Positions 23,656-34,387 of a stretch of DNA of 64,000 bases are shown one piece after another. The notes below the pieces were generated by a model. The model was not told the DNA's origin. It was given only the letters and a program-made list of their open reading frames with translations, and did not search any database. The position numbers were made by a program, and so were the translations under genes. This DNA is from Heterotrichella gracilis. Lineage: Eukaryota; Sar; Xanthophyceae; Tribonematales; Xanthonemataceae. The first letter of the stretch is position 1, and the number at the start of each line of letters is the position of its first letter. The stretch covers positions 1 to 64,000 of the forward strand of contig JAULBX010022188.1 in assembly GCA_032358255.1 (NCBI GenBank), read 5' to 3'.

Positions 23656-24312
23656 TCACCATTGGGGAGTGAATCGGCATGACAAGAGGTGATTGGCTGC
23701 TGTTGGGTTTCTATCGCCTTTATGGGTGTCTTCAAGGTCTAGTCTGCCTTGCCTCAGCTTTGACTTAAAGATCATGGCTCCAGGTGCATCCCCAACCAAT
23801 GATGCCCTTTTAGTTAAACATATGTTGGTCACAGCGTCGTAAAAAGCAGGAAACTTCAACAGCAGTGCAATCTTTGAAATGGAAAACGATGTTAGGGTAG
23901 GTTTAAACGGTTCAATAGAGCACAAACCAATGTAACTGTTGCCATGGCATGTGGAACCATGCCACAGGTGGTCGCAGGAAAAACAGGCTTGAAAGGCTAC
24001 TTGTACGGGTGCAATGACGCAGCTTTGACCTAGAGTTCTGGACAGCGTGCCCACTATTGAAAACCCCCTGTATGCATGCCAAAGGGAGGAAGCACTACCG
24101 AAGAAACCCGGGGAGATGCATGCATGCATAATATACGCACGATACGCAGTTGAAAGCCTGTAAAACTGAGTGGTATTGGGTATTCCGTGTACGGCCTGTG
24201 TCAACGCTCGGGTAACGTCGGAACAAGAAGTGGCAAGCAGTGAGGTGGGTGCAACCGTGACCTTTGGCATGAGTATAGCCACTTGGCACATATTAGTGGC
24301 AATGGGGCTCAT
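23656..24312 (-). CDS. Hypothetical protein or orphan exon
   Basis: The open frame extends from the stop at 23656 up to about 24420, unusually long for non-coding DNA here. The first ATG is at 24312, giving about 218 codons; no stop interrupts the frame upstream until 24421. The product is Ser/Ala/Cys-rich with a few hydrophobic stretches (IVGTLSRTLGQSCVIAPVQV) and no family I recognise. It sits 78 bp upstream of the GT61 start on the same strand. It could be a small intronless gene, an exon of an unannotated gene or chance. Confidence 0.3.
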   Translation of the reverse strand: MSPIATNMCQVAILMPKVTVAPTSLLATSCSDVTRALTQAVHGIPNTTQFYRLSTAYRAYIMHACISPGFFGSASSLWHAYRGFSIVGTLSRTLGQSCVIAPVQVAFQACFSCDHLWHGSTCHGNSYIGLCSIEPFKPTLTSFSISKIALLLKFPAFYDAVTNICLTKRASLVGDAPGAMIFKSKLRQGRLDLEDTHKGDRNPTAANHLLSCRFTPQW

Positions 24313-24703
24313 CTCATAGTATTGTGACCTACTTGGGCTTTTAACGGCAACAGGGAGTCTGTAGAGGGTGCCATTGACACATATGTTGATCGTATGTGTC
24401 AACCTGCTTGGTGCACTGCCTCATCACCGTCTGGAACACTTCGCTGCTAGCAGAATATCAGTGGAAGGGTTTTCCAAGTCAGTTGGAAGGGTTATCCAAG
24501 GGTTGACATCTACAAAGCTCATGATTCTCAACACTGGATAAGGGTCTTATTGTGCGGTTGCTAGGGGTTGGTTACAAACTCAGCTTAACTCGGTGCGCAG
24601 CAACCTTAAACTGCTTCGGTTGCAGCAGCCTCCAAGTGACTCTGCCACTGACTGCAGGTGTCACCCACCAGCTCAGCACGGACTAGTCTTGCAACCAGCA
24701 GCC

Positions 24704-26023
24704 ATGGCCAGCAGCAGCAGCCCACCAGTGCAATCCCAGCACTGTGGACGGTGCCCAATACACTCCCTCCCAGACCACCTGCTGCAGCGCATTCTCGGAA
24801 CAGAACCGCTCCGCGATGAAACCGAAATCAAGCGCCGAGCGTGGCTGCAGCTGGTGTGCAAGCGCTGGCGCCAGGCCCTCGGAGGTTAAAGTCCGGCATG
24901 GGATCATGTAACCATGTGGCACCCAACCACGCCGGTTCTCAACTTGCTCTGCCCCAGGCTGGGAGCCACCAAGTCCATCACTAAGCTGCACGGCGCGGGG
25001 CCAGATATGCTGCTCGTCCTCAACAGCCTTAACCCAGCTTGCCTCACCTCTCTTTCCATTACCAACATTCACCAAGGGGTCAACACTGCGCAACTACTTG
25101 AAGCCGCGTTCCGCCTCACCTCCCTGTCTTCCCTGGAACTGAGCCTCATATGCGCACCAGAGGCGGCGGCACCTGCTATGCTTGGCATGTCAGCTTTGGT
25201 CAATCTGGAGTGTCTGAAGTTGTTTGTGTGGGAAAACACCACCGCAAGTTTCGTCTCCCAGTCCTGGTGGCCAGACCTCCCCTGCTGTCCCAAGTTGAGA
25301 TCGGTGGAACTGTCAGTGAACAAGACAGACTTTGTGCCAATGCTGGTGCAGCAGCCAGCACTCACCAGCCTGCGCTTGCGTGAAGCAATTGCGTACACGC
25401 TGCAGGGCCCTATGTTTGCCTCCTTGCGGCAGTTCACCCAGCTGGAGAGCTTGGAAGTGTTCAAGCACAACCTCGATCTACCGCCATACAGCTTCCCCAC
25501 ATCGTTGCAAAGCCTTGCCATCCACCAAGGGGATGTTTTTGATGATGATGATGATCCCGAGGCTGTGGATGCCATGGAAATCCTCCCCTCCCTCGTCCGC
25601 CTGACATCTCTCCACCTCTACTGCGACGGCATCCAACGATTGAGCCCCGCCCTGGTCAGCCTCAGCAAGCTCCAGCAGATGGTCATCGTTGGGCTCAAGG
25701 AGTTGCTGGTGATGCCGGTCATGCCCAGCCTCGCATTGCTGGAAATAGGTTCAGGGCAAGGCGTGCAGCTGGCGGTCCCTTTCAGCCCCAACCTGCGCAT
25801 TGTGCGGCGTGATGGGTGGGACATGGCGACAGATGGCGAGGGAATCACCATCAGAGGGCGACACGGGGAGTACAGCATGGCCGTGGATGTGCGTGATTGC
25901 GCTGTGGTGCAGGCAACGCAGCGCCTGCCCTTGCATGCCCTTCCAGGCAGTGATTTGGTATACCAATCGAGGGAAGAGCAGGAGCAGTGCTGCGCGTGGC
26001 TTCACACTGCCGCAGCTCGGTAG
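24704..26023 (+). CDS. F-box and leucine-rich-repeat protein with in-frame TAA or short intron
   Basis: From ATG 24704 the protein has an F-box (SLPDHLLQRIL, then LVCKRWRQAL), which would bind SKP1 in an SCF ubiquitin ligase. The frame meets TAA at 24887-24889, then the same frame runs open to 26023 as a leucine-rich solenoid of about 370 residues (LTSLSITNI, LTSLSSLEL, LVNLECLKLF, LRSVELSV, LTSLRLRE and LTSLHLYCDG are LRR-like strands). An intron 24885-24965 (donor GTTAAA, acceptor GGGAG) would remove the stop and keep phase, joining QALG to ATKSITKL; its acceptor is not ideal. Otherwise the copy is a pseudogene, or two genes with the second starting at 24914. An Asp run lies near residue 25540-25560 (nt). 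The ubiquitination target is unknown. Confidence 0.7.
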
Positions 26024-26762
26024 TCCTCGCAAGCGCAGGTATTAGCGCTATCGCCAACCGTCTGCTGCCGTCCAATGCAATACTTACGGACTTTGCACAG
26101 TTTTTAGCTTCATTTTGCACATAAGCATTGATTTGGCGTTGATGAATCATTTGTTGACTTGGCTGCTGTTGGATAATCAGTACAGGTTTCTCCTAACAGT
26201 TAACGTATTCAATAGTGGCTGGTGTTTGCACAAGATATTCATTTAATGACAACTTGTATCGTCGGTCTGCCACCATGGTTATTGCAATGATCAGTGCTTA
26301 AAAATCCAGGCTGAGAAGTTGTTAGTGCTTAGTGAACCAGTCTTGTGGGTTGGTGAATTATTCAATATTCACAGTGTACAACATCTGAACTCGCAGGAAA
26401 ATTAGAAGGTGTACTGCAGTTGAGAACCTGCAGTGAACCATTCTTCAAGTTGTAAAATGCCAAGAGCGTAAAATGCCAAGAGCGTAAATGATAGCAAGCC
26501 TGTCATGGAAACTATCATGCTTATTGACAGAAAAGGGGAACGCATTGGTCTCCTGCGGGCAACAGCAGGCTGCATATAGGCTAATGTACATGTACATGGC
26601 TGCACAGCCTGTTCGCAATTGCACATATGACCGTGTATGCAGAGGCATCCCCCGTTGCAAAGTCTCAAGAATATCTCAGCGTGTTGCACAAGCCACCTGA
26701 GAGCAGTACATTCAACAGTGCAGTGCAAAAACAACATTTTGTAGCTCCACTGGCAGTACCAA
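26024..26762. other. Convergent intergenic region
   Basis: 3' flanks of the F-box gene (+) and the MFS gene (-). Frames here are antisense shadows or short; no gene is supported. Confidence 0.5.
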
Positions 26763-29700
26763 TCACCGCTTTCCCCAATCAGCGCTCGCATCCCCACCCA
26801 CCAGCCGCTGCCGCTCGCTGATGTCAGCGCCACCCGCCACATGGCCTGCAACCTCAGCAAGACCATCACCACCACCCTCGCTGACACGCCCCGATGGAGG
26901 AGTGACCCGCCCCCGCAGCGCTCGTTGCCGGTCTCGCGGGTAGGTCCAATGCAGCCCTGCAGGGGTTGTTGGGTTATGTGCAGGGTTGGCATGGGAGATG
27001 TGTGGTACAGCTTACATGCCCCATGCTCAGAAAATTGCTGTAATGTTTCCACTGTGTAGCACGAAACCCAGAAAACAACCAAACATTGCATGGATGGCAT
27101 TATTGGAATTCGATTACAGCTGCCTCACACCAATTTAATTGCCCACCCACCCACCTGTGTAGAACACCAGGCACAGTGACCATGGCACAATCATGAACAC
27201 TAGGAGGGCGTTGCCCAGCGCCTTGGCCTTGTGCAGGTCCCTCCCCACCTCGCCTGATGTGGTGGCCGCCCCCTGGAGGACGCACAATCAAAATCACAAT
27301 CACAATAACAGTATTCAATCCCAATTCCACTAACAATACAGTCACAGCTACATCAGTATTCACCAAATTAAATCGACAGTAAGTATAACATATCAGACTA
27401 TCATTCCAGCTGCAAAAGAGGGCTAAAAAGAGGCATAAAACCCTAAATCCTTTCAAGGCTGCTGCCCATATCCTCACCGTGAAACCAAACACCTTCTCAG
27501 CCACCAGCCCCACCAGCGGGGCCGCGCACGCCGCCAGCGCCCCCTCGAAACACCTGTCAAATGCGTAAACCATGCTGCGAAGGTGCTGAGGCACAATCTC
27601 CGCGAATATGGGGTTGTTGCACGCCGGCGCCGCCCAGGTTTTCAGCAGCGCCATGCTGGTTAGGGTGATGCCGTACAGGGCCACTGTGGCTGGGTCCCCT
27701 CGGTAGGGTAAGACCTGCAAGCAGGGGGTGGATTGAAATGGGAGTTTGTGAAGAATTGGGTGGGAGTTTGGATTTGCAGGAACAGGGCTGGTGTCTACTC
27801 ATCATGATCATTTTGGGTCGAAACATTGTGCACGAAGCCAGGCCTGATTTGACCCAAATCCCTTGAAACCCTGGACCCCTATCCCATACTTGACCCAAGC
27901 TCACTGTACCCACAAAATCTCCATTTATTGCCATGCATGCTTCCAGTTGCCAGAAGGAGAGGTTACAAGGGAAGGCAACAACCATACGTACGAGTAGGGT
28001 ATGATTACCACATGGACAGGCACATTGGTAAACTCCGTCTTGAATGCAAAGCACAAGCAATGAAGTGCACACCATGACAGCAGTGTGTGCATGATATCTT
28101 GTTATCAAAGTAACACCCACCTTGAGGAATATCAGTGAGAAGGGGATACCCACTGCCACGCTGAACTGGCACACCAGGATGCGGCCATGATTTGGCATTG
28201 CGACAGCCGCACGGTCCCCAATCCAGCCGCCAATTAGGCCCCCGACGGCGGTCCCCCCCAGAAATAGCGCGGTGAGGAGGGAGGCGTGGAAATCCGACAT
28301 GCCCAGCAATTGCAGGTACAGGGTGAAGAACACCATGGCATTCCAGGGGATGGAACCCACAACTCCCTGGGAAGGCACCAGGGTGGAGAACAAACAATGA
28401 GTAGAAATTTGAAGGGAAAAAAGGGCAGGTTGTCGATATAATCGCTGCATTCATGTTTTTTAGCGGAAGCAGCCAAGGCAAGGCAAGGGGTGTGAAGCCA
28501 TCGCCGCGTTAGGATATAACACCAAAACATTTCATACTTCGCGTGTCCATTACTAGCAGTTGACTGACATGTTGAACCTCCACACGACCCTGCTCCGCAC
28601 CTGTACTACAATTATGACAAATGTGGGGATTGTGAGCACCCCCTTCATTTGCTGCAGCAGTTTCCGGAACTCCTGGGGGGCAGGCGAGTCCAGCAGCACG
28701 TTTTGCAAATCCCCGTCGCCGTAGCGGGGATCCCTGGCTGCCCACAGGTTGAGCAGGCCGATCCCAAAGCTCAATGCAGAAACTGAGAAGAACGCAAAGC
28801 GCCAGCCCTCAAACCCTAGCACTACCATGCCACCTGCAAGGTAGCACGGTACAGGTCAACAACAATTTTCTGTGTGATCACACCACATCACCATGGCATG
28901 TCATGTGCGTGGATGTACAGCAGGCGGTAATTGTGGTGCACTGCAGCATTTTTGCTGCGGGACAGGCTCACAATGGATGCAGTCTTGACCCTGACCATGA
29001 TTGCTTAGGCAGATAGTGAGCTTTAATCTCAATGTCAAGCTTGTCAAAAGGCATGAAGCGACCTCAAACACATGCTACTTACATAAGTATTAACCGAAAC
29101 AACCATTAATTTATTCTGTTTCTATTTTTAATTCAGGTCCAATTTTTCATAACCACTAGAGTACCAGAGCGCTACCATCCATTCCCCGCCCACTCACCTA
29201 TGTTGGTGGCGTACAGCGACCCCACCATTGCCCCCAGCGCCGCAGTCAGATACAGCACCCCAAATGCGCGCCCCCGGCTGTGGGGCCCATAGAAATCCGC
29301 CAGCAGACTCTGCCCCGAGGGGATGACCAGCGCCAACCCCACCCCGTTCACGCTCCATATCGCAATCCCCGGGATTAGGGATGAGCACATGCCAAACAGC
29401 AGGGTGGTGGTGGCCCACAGGAAGCAGCCGGCTGCGGTGACGTGCGCCCGGTTGTAGTAGTACCCTGGGCAAGGGCATAATTGTTGTCATCAATCCCTAA
29501 TTGTTGTTATCGGTCCCTACCTACCAAATGTACCGGTAGTATCAGCCTTATGGGACCCGCCACAGTGGCGACACATCCTTGATATGAGAGGAGCTGGCGC
29601 TCTCAAATCGGAGGCAGTCCTATGTAAATGGTCATATCCTGCGCAATCTTCAGTACCCCCCTCATGGTCCCCTCCAGCACTTACCCATGAAGCCTTTACC

Positions 29701-29935
29701 TAAACCCTAAACCCACCCGATACTTACCCATGAACCCTCCCAGTGGCGATGCCAGCGCCTGCACCACCGCCCTGCCTAGGGTCAGAGCCCCCAGCTGGCT
29801 GGGCGTGGCGTTGAAAGCCAGCCCCAGGGATTTGTACACCGCTGGCAGGATCTGCTCGTCCATGCGCTCCATGATTGCGGCCAGGTTGATGAGGATGGTG
29901 GTGCGCAGCCTGGCATCGCGCCACAGGGCAGTCAT
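26763..29935 (-). CDS. Major facilitator superfamily transporter
   Basis: Seven exons on the minus strand: 29935-29728, 29464-29198, 28833-28601, 28366-28121, 27714-27478, 27272-27155, 26956-26763. They total 1503 nt (500 aa), all phases consistent. It begins MTALWRDARLRTTILINLAAIMERMDE and shows MFS hallmarks: the cytoplasmic-loop motif DFYGPHSRGRAFG, GSIPWNAMVFFTLYLQLLGM, GGLIGGWIGDRAA and a final LHWTYPRDRQRAL after the last helix. This matches a plant/algal MFS group; substrate unknown. A good acceptor (CCGCAG, 29943-29948 on this strand) lies just upstream of the first ATG, so there is either a 5' UTR intron or an additional N-terminal exon not located here. Confidence 0.87.
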
Positions 29936-29942
29936 GGACCTG

Positions 29943-31556
29943 CGGGGGAGGGTGTTGAGGGTTCAGGGTATAATATGTAGAGTGCAGGGTGAACCCGAAA
30001 CATCAAAGGATGGTATGGCCAGCAACTGGCAATGGACCATTATGGACCTGCTGCAAGGTCTATAGAGTGGGCATCGCTTAGGGTTTAGGGCGCAAGACTT
30101 GGGGTTTACCTGAACCCTAGAACTGTGCCATGCAAGCCAGAGGGCGGTTGCTCCCTAAGGTATAGGGTATACACGCACTGCAGGAAATCGATTGTAGGTT
30201 TCGCACATGCTCAATTTGGCCTCGCACGCATATTGCATGGCCAATTCCCACACCCCATCTACGCAATGCAGATATGCATGCATATGTGAACTGTGCGCAA
30301 AGTGACCTCATGGGTTGCAGTTTATGACCAAAGAACCTTCAGTGGTTGCAATTTATCACTTGACCAACCAAAAAGGGATGGGTGGGTACCTGAGTATGCG
30401 TTTTCGCCTGCCGGGGGTATCAGCAGCGCTGTGCCCACTTGGTTCCAGCTGTAATATCCCTAAGTTGGGGGCCTCACTGCGTGCCATCAACTGTTATTAA
30501 CCTTCCAAAACACCCGCTCACTCATAGTAATCGACAAGCTGCTACCATAGTGGGTGTCAGGGTAGCGCCAAACCACAGCTTAGTAACATGCCCTGTTTTG
30601 AAGTCCTGTTTTCACGCAGATTTGTGTCGAATATAGCCGCCGATTCTTTTCCGCTGTTTTTTAAAAAGAATCTGTGCCAGTTAAGCTGCCAGGGGTTACT
30701 CTACCTGGCACAGCGTGCAATTGTTGCTGCCAAAGAGGTGCATGCATGCATGTGGAGAAGGAAATGTTGGGCAGCACAGTACTGGCAGTTCTGAGGCTCG
30801 AACCAAGACACAAGAACAATAAACCTTTGCAACGTATGGCTATTTCGCTGTAGCCTCACCCAATCTGCGGCTATGGCTTCCTAGGCTGAGGTCAGTGGGC
30901 ACAAAAGTCTCGGGACTTCCAATTAGGGCGGGAAACTTGTGCAAGTGTTCAAAAGCTCGAGTGCTCAAAACTGTTTCTTGAGATCAATATTCGCCAAGGC
31001 CGACACTACGGCTCATCGCGCTCGAGGAACAGGAAGTGTGTTAAGCCGTCCAAGGGAGCGCAGCCAACCTAACACGGTAAATGTCTATCGATAGCCGTGC
31101 GAATTCCCTCCAATGCATGCCATGCGCTTAGGCGTGCGAACGTAGCTTGGACGGGTGGAAGCCTTGAGGTCGTTAATGTGGTATCAGCCCGTCCTTTCAA
31201 GGTGCAAGCGGCGCAACTAACCCACGCGTGGCGATGCACGCATATAGATTTGCGTGACACCCAACTTATGGGTTGGAGGCATGTTCTATGATCCTCCCAC
31301 GAACCCAACAGACAAACTATGTTCCTACAGGATTGCACTACACCACTTAGTTGTCTGCATGTCGCTGGACCTCTCAAAGTGGTGATTTTGCGGCAGCTTC
31401 TCAGGGCATGCCACCCTGTCCATGACCAGTGCCCTCATCCTCACTGCCCACGAATTGGCTGCTTGCATTACCAGTTTGTATCGCCCAAGCTACTCCATTA
31501 ACACTGGTGCGCGCTTTCCGTCGTCAACTGACGCAATCTGTTGTTTTGTGCCGCAG
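29943..31556. other. Divergent intergenic region between MFS and STAR1 genes
   Basis: Holds the promoters of both genes. It contains GCATGC tracts near 30270 and 30740 and telomere-like CCCTAA near 30105. No coding exon or RNA gene was recognised. Confidence 0.45.
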
Positions 31557-31618
31557 AGGAGAGACTTGTGGAGGCAGTCGCAGATGCCACCCTAGCTTCC
31601 ACATCTGAGGATTTGCAA

Positions 31619-34171
31619 ATGCGTCTCTCGGTTGAAAACCTCGGCCGCAGCGTGGGTGGCAGGAAGCTCTACGAAGGCGTCAATTTCTCGGTCAACAAAG
31701 GCGAAGTCCTGTTTGTGCTGGGTCCCAGTGGCATCGGCAAGAGCCTGCTGCTGAGGTCCCTCTCCTACCTAGACTGCTTCGAGGTGGGTACCTAGGTCTC
31801 AAGTTAGCCACTGGCGATGGTGTCATATGACTGGTCTTGTGCAGATTTGTCATCCCTGCATCAGTGGTGTCTGCTGCTGAGGTCCCTGTCCTACCTAGAC
31901 TGCTTTGAGGTGGGTACCTGCTAGGCAACCAAACCTATGTTACCCACGGGCGATGATGTAGTTGGCTTGCCCTTTCCAGCTTCAGCACCACAATTGATGT
32001 TGGGACGTTGCAGCTGTACAGGACCAGTCATGTGACATCATCAGTGGCTAACATAGGTTGCTTCCCTGTGCTGTGCGTGACCGGGGCCTTGTGCATGCAC
32101 CTTGCAAACCCCGTGAATTACCTGAGCCCAACCCCGCATTTTCTCCGCCCTCAGACCCTTGCTCAGGGCATGTCACCTCAGACGGCAAACCCTATAGCTT
32201 TGAATCCCAATCTTGAACCCTCAACCCATTGGCAAGGTCCATCCTTCAAGTTGGCAAAACCCTAAAACCCAAAAACCCTAACCCGCAACCCTCGAACCCC
32301 AGGGTAAGGTCTACCTGGACGGCAAAACCCCGGAGCAGCTGGGGATCCCCCGCTGGCGCGCGCACGTCACCTACCTGCTCCAGTCCCGCGTGACCCTCAA
32401 GGGCAGCCCCGAGGACACACTTGCCCTAATCAAGGGTTTCGGATCCCACTGCCAGGCGGCGCGCGAGACCGGTGACCTGCCTTCGATCTTTGTGCAGCTG
32501 GGGCTCGAGCCTGAGGTGGCTAGCCAGCCCTGGACACAACTTTCGGTGCGCAGCTTCACAACCCACTTGAATCACTGGGGTATTGCCTTTTAGTTCCATG
32601 GTCCATCACATCAATCACCAATCTTCGGTCCAGAGCTGGCTTTCAGTGCGCAGCGCCGCTACCCTACATACGCACCTGCTCCAGGACAGCCGGCTGCGTA
32701 CTTATAACCGTTATCATGTTCACGCCCTGTGCGCGCGCATGCTTATATTAGCGACATTTGTTGGTTTTCAATTGTGTGTTTAGTTGGTTATTTTTCATGT
32801 ATATTATTTCTTTTATGCGGGAGGCCAGGCCCAGCGCGCAGCCCTTGGTGTTGCTATTGCCCTTCGCCCATGCTGTTTGTAATGGCATTTATTGCTTTAC
32901 ATTTCAATGTAGTATATTTCCTTTTCTTGCAGGGAGGCCAAGCCCAGCGCGCAGCCCTTGGAGTTGCCATCGCCCTGCGCCCAGAGTTCCTGCTGCTGGA
33001 CGAGCCCACCTCAGCCTGCGACGAGCACAACACACTCAAGTGAGGCATAAGCCCTGACACCCAGCCCTTAAACCCTGCATGCAAATGTGACATGGGACAA
33101 CCCCTACATGTTCAATGGACTGACTCTCAAGTGAGACATGGAAACGCTACCCCCAGCACACGCGAAACCCCCTCCTGCAACGAACGCAACACACGCTCAA
33201 ATGAGACATGGAGATGCTGAAGTCCACAAACCTACTGAAGATAGGTGCATCTTCCTCCCATGCACTATCCAATAGCCACCTAAATGTAAAAAAGGCATCA
33301 GCGGTGCAGCGGTGCCCCTATTGAGCCTAAAGCGCACTAGGCTTCAATTAACTGGGTGCCCCTTCATCCACCTACTAAGGCGGTTCAAATGGAAGTGAGC
33401 ATAGGCTTTCCCTAAGGAGATGAATTCCCCTGTAATTATCACACACAGAGCGTTTTTTTTTTTCTAATACAGAAAGGGGGCAGATGGATGCACAGGGCAC
33501 TAGCACCGCCTGCTTCCACTCAGCAGGAACAACTCCAGTAAGCAATACCACCTGAAAAACATGCTGTATCCACAAAAGCATGCCACGGGCCCCAGCCGTA
33601 AGTTGTTCTGGGACAATGCCATCACTCCCGGATGTTTCTTGTTCTCTAGCTCCTCAGCCCTCGCCGAACTTTTCTCAAAACTACGTTGTGCATGAGTAGA
33701 ACTTAGCTTGAGGAGGTCTCTGCGGCAACTGAGAAGCTGAAGACCAAGAAAGCATCCGGCGTTCCTGGCATTGTCCCAGAGTTACGGCTGGGGGCCAAAG
33801 CATGCTTTTGTGGATACACCGTTTTTTTGTCCATTGGTCTGGGTCACTGGAGTTGCTCCTATGAGTGGAAGTAAAAAAATGTAATCATCAAGGCCATGTG
33901 ACACCTTGTGCAGGGTTGAGGCGGCCCTCAAGGCCTTGATTTTGTGAAATCCCAAGGCAGTTGATACAACTCAAAAGGAGTCCAATGCAACTGAACTAAG
34001 GTCATTGATACAAAGTCCAAACCCTTGTGCAGGGTTGAGGCGGCCCTCAAGGCCTGTGGCGCAGCGCTGATCTGGGTGACTCACGACCCAGGCCAGCCTC
34101 TTCGAGTGGGGGGCAAGGCACTGCACCTGCCTGACGGGAGGCAGGAGACGATTGAGGCATCAGACGTCTGA
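31619..34171 (+). CDS. STAR1: STAR1/FetA-like ABC transporter ATPase
   Basis: Exons 31619-31783, 32303-32545, 32933-33039 and 34033-34171 give 654 nt (217 aa), all phases consistent. Walker A is GPSGIGKS (~35-42), the Q-loop lies in TYLLQSR, the signature is LSGGQAQR split by intron 2 between LS and GGQ, Walker B is [13 protein letters not shown] and the H-loop is WVTHD. Length and motifs fit plant STAR1 (ABCI17) and bacterial FetA/YbbL. The frame is open upstream to an acceptor at 31555-31556, so an extra N-terminal exon is possible; ATG 31619 matches the family start. The next gene on the same strand, 216 bp away, encodes the membrane partner. In rice STAR1-STAR2 act together in aluminium tolerance; bacterial FetAB exports iron. 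The function here is inferred. Confidence 0.9.
31871..31925 (+). repeat. Copy of the STAR1 exon-1 3' edge and donor
   Basis: The last ~40 coding bases plus donor (from 31745, CTGCTGCTGAGGTCCCTCTC) recur at 31871, offset 126 bp, with an intact GAG|GTGGGTACCT donor. The intervening sequence has in-frame stops. Confidence 0.93.
32229..32336 (+). repeat. Copy of STAR1 exon-2 5' edge plus telomere-like filler
   Basis: GGCAAGGTCCATCC...GGCAAAACCC at 32229-32264 mirrors the exon start at 32303 (GGTAAGGTCTACC...GGCAAAACCCC). Between them lies CCCTAA-rich sequence (about 32263-32300). Confidence 0.7.
32820..32985 (+). repeat. Copy of STAR1 exon-3 5' edge
   Basis: GGAGGCCAGGCCCAGCGCGC at 32820 duplicates the exon start at 32933 (offset 113). 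The copy has ATGCGG where the real acceptor has TTGCAGG, so its splice site is dead. Confidence 0.92.
33375..33875. mobile_element. Inverted remnants of a non-LTR retrotransposon reverse transcriptase
   Basis: Inside STAR1 intron 3. On the minus strand (about 33660 down to 33375) the frame reads [19 protein letters not shown] and, after a short insertion, [10 protein letters not shown]. This is the P-x-x-W and NYRGI region of LINE-type reverse transcriptases, preceded by DGIVPE. On the plus strand (about 33715-33875) a second diverged copy of the same segment reads [15 protein letters not shown] and continues to EWK. The two therefore form an imperfect inverted duplication. Both are short, frame-broken and non-functional. 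Confidence 0.75.
33906..34058 (+). repeat. Copy of STAR1 exon-4 acceptor and 5' edge
   Basis: CAGGGTTGAGGCGGCCCTCA occurs at 33911 and again at 34030 (true exon). The upstream copy keeps a perfect acceptor; using it would reach TGA within about a dozen codons, before the H-loop. Confidence 0.93.
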
Positions 34172-34387
34172 CCCTATCTCGAGGGCGGTGCAGCCTGTGG
34201 GGCGCAGCGGGCTGTTAGCACACAGACTTGCAGGAAAGTCAGCGTAACATTCCACCAAGGGAACCCTAGAAATTCATTTTCCAGAGCAGTCACCTGTTAT
34301 CACGCGGCAATTCCATCACAGCATTTGAGCCCTTCCTTCTAGCAATCCACTAGCAACCTACTAGCAGTCCAGCGGCGGCATACCCCA

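Noticed and set aside
14726-24889. In-frame TAG (14726) and TAA (24887) as evidence for a reassigned code (TAA/TAG = Gln, as in some ulvophytes)
   Set aside because: About 100 confidently modelled exons of conserved genes have no internal TAA or TAG, and CAA/CAG are used for Gln throughout. eIF3a, GT61 and the PAP2 gene end with TAG at the expected C termini. Decay or skipped sequence explains both stops.
26402-27100. 232-codon minus-strand frame as a separate gene
   Set aside because: It overlaps the last MFS exon in another frame. The MFS frame there encodes the conserved LHWTYPRDRQRAL end, so this is a shadow.
30783-30805. tRNA-like T-loop (GGTTCGAGCC on the minus strand)
   Set aside because: The flanking bases do not form a 5-bp T stem and no anticodon or acceptor arm could be drawn.
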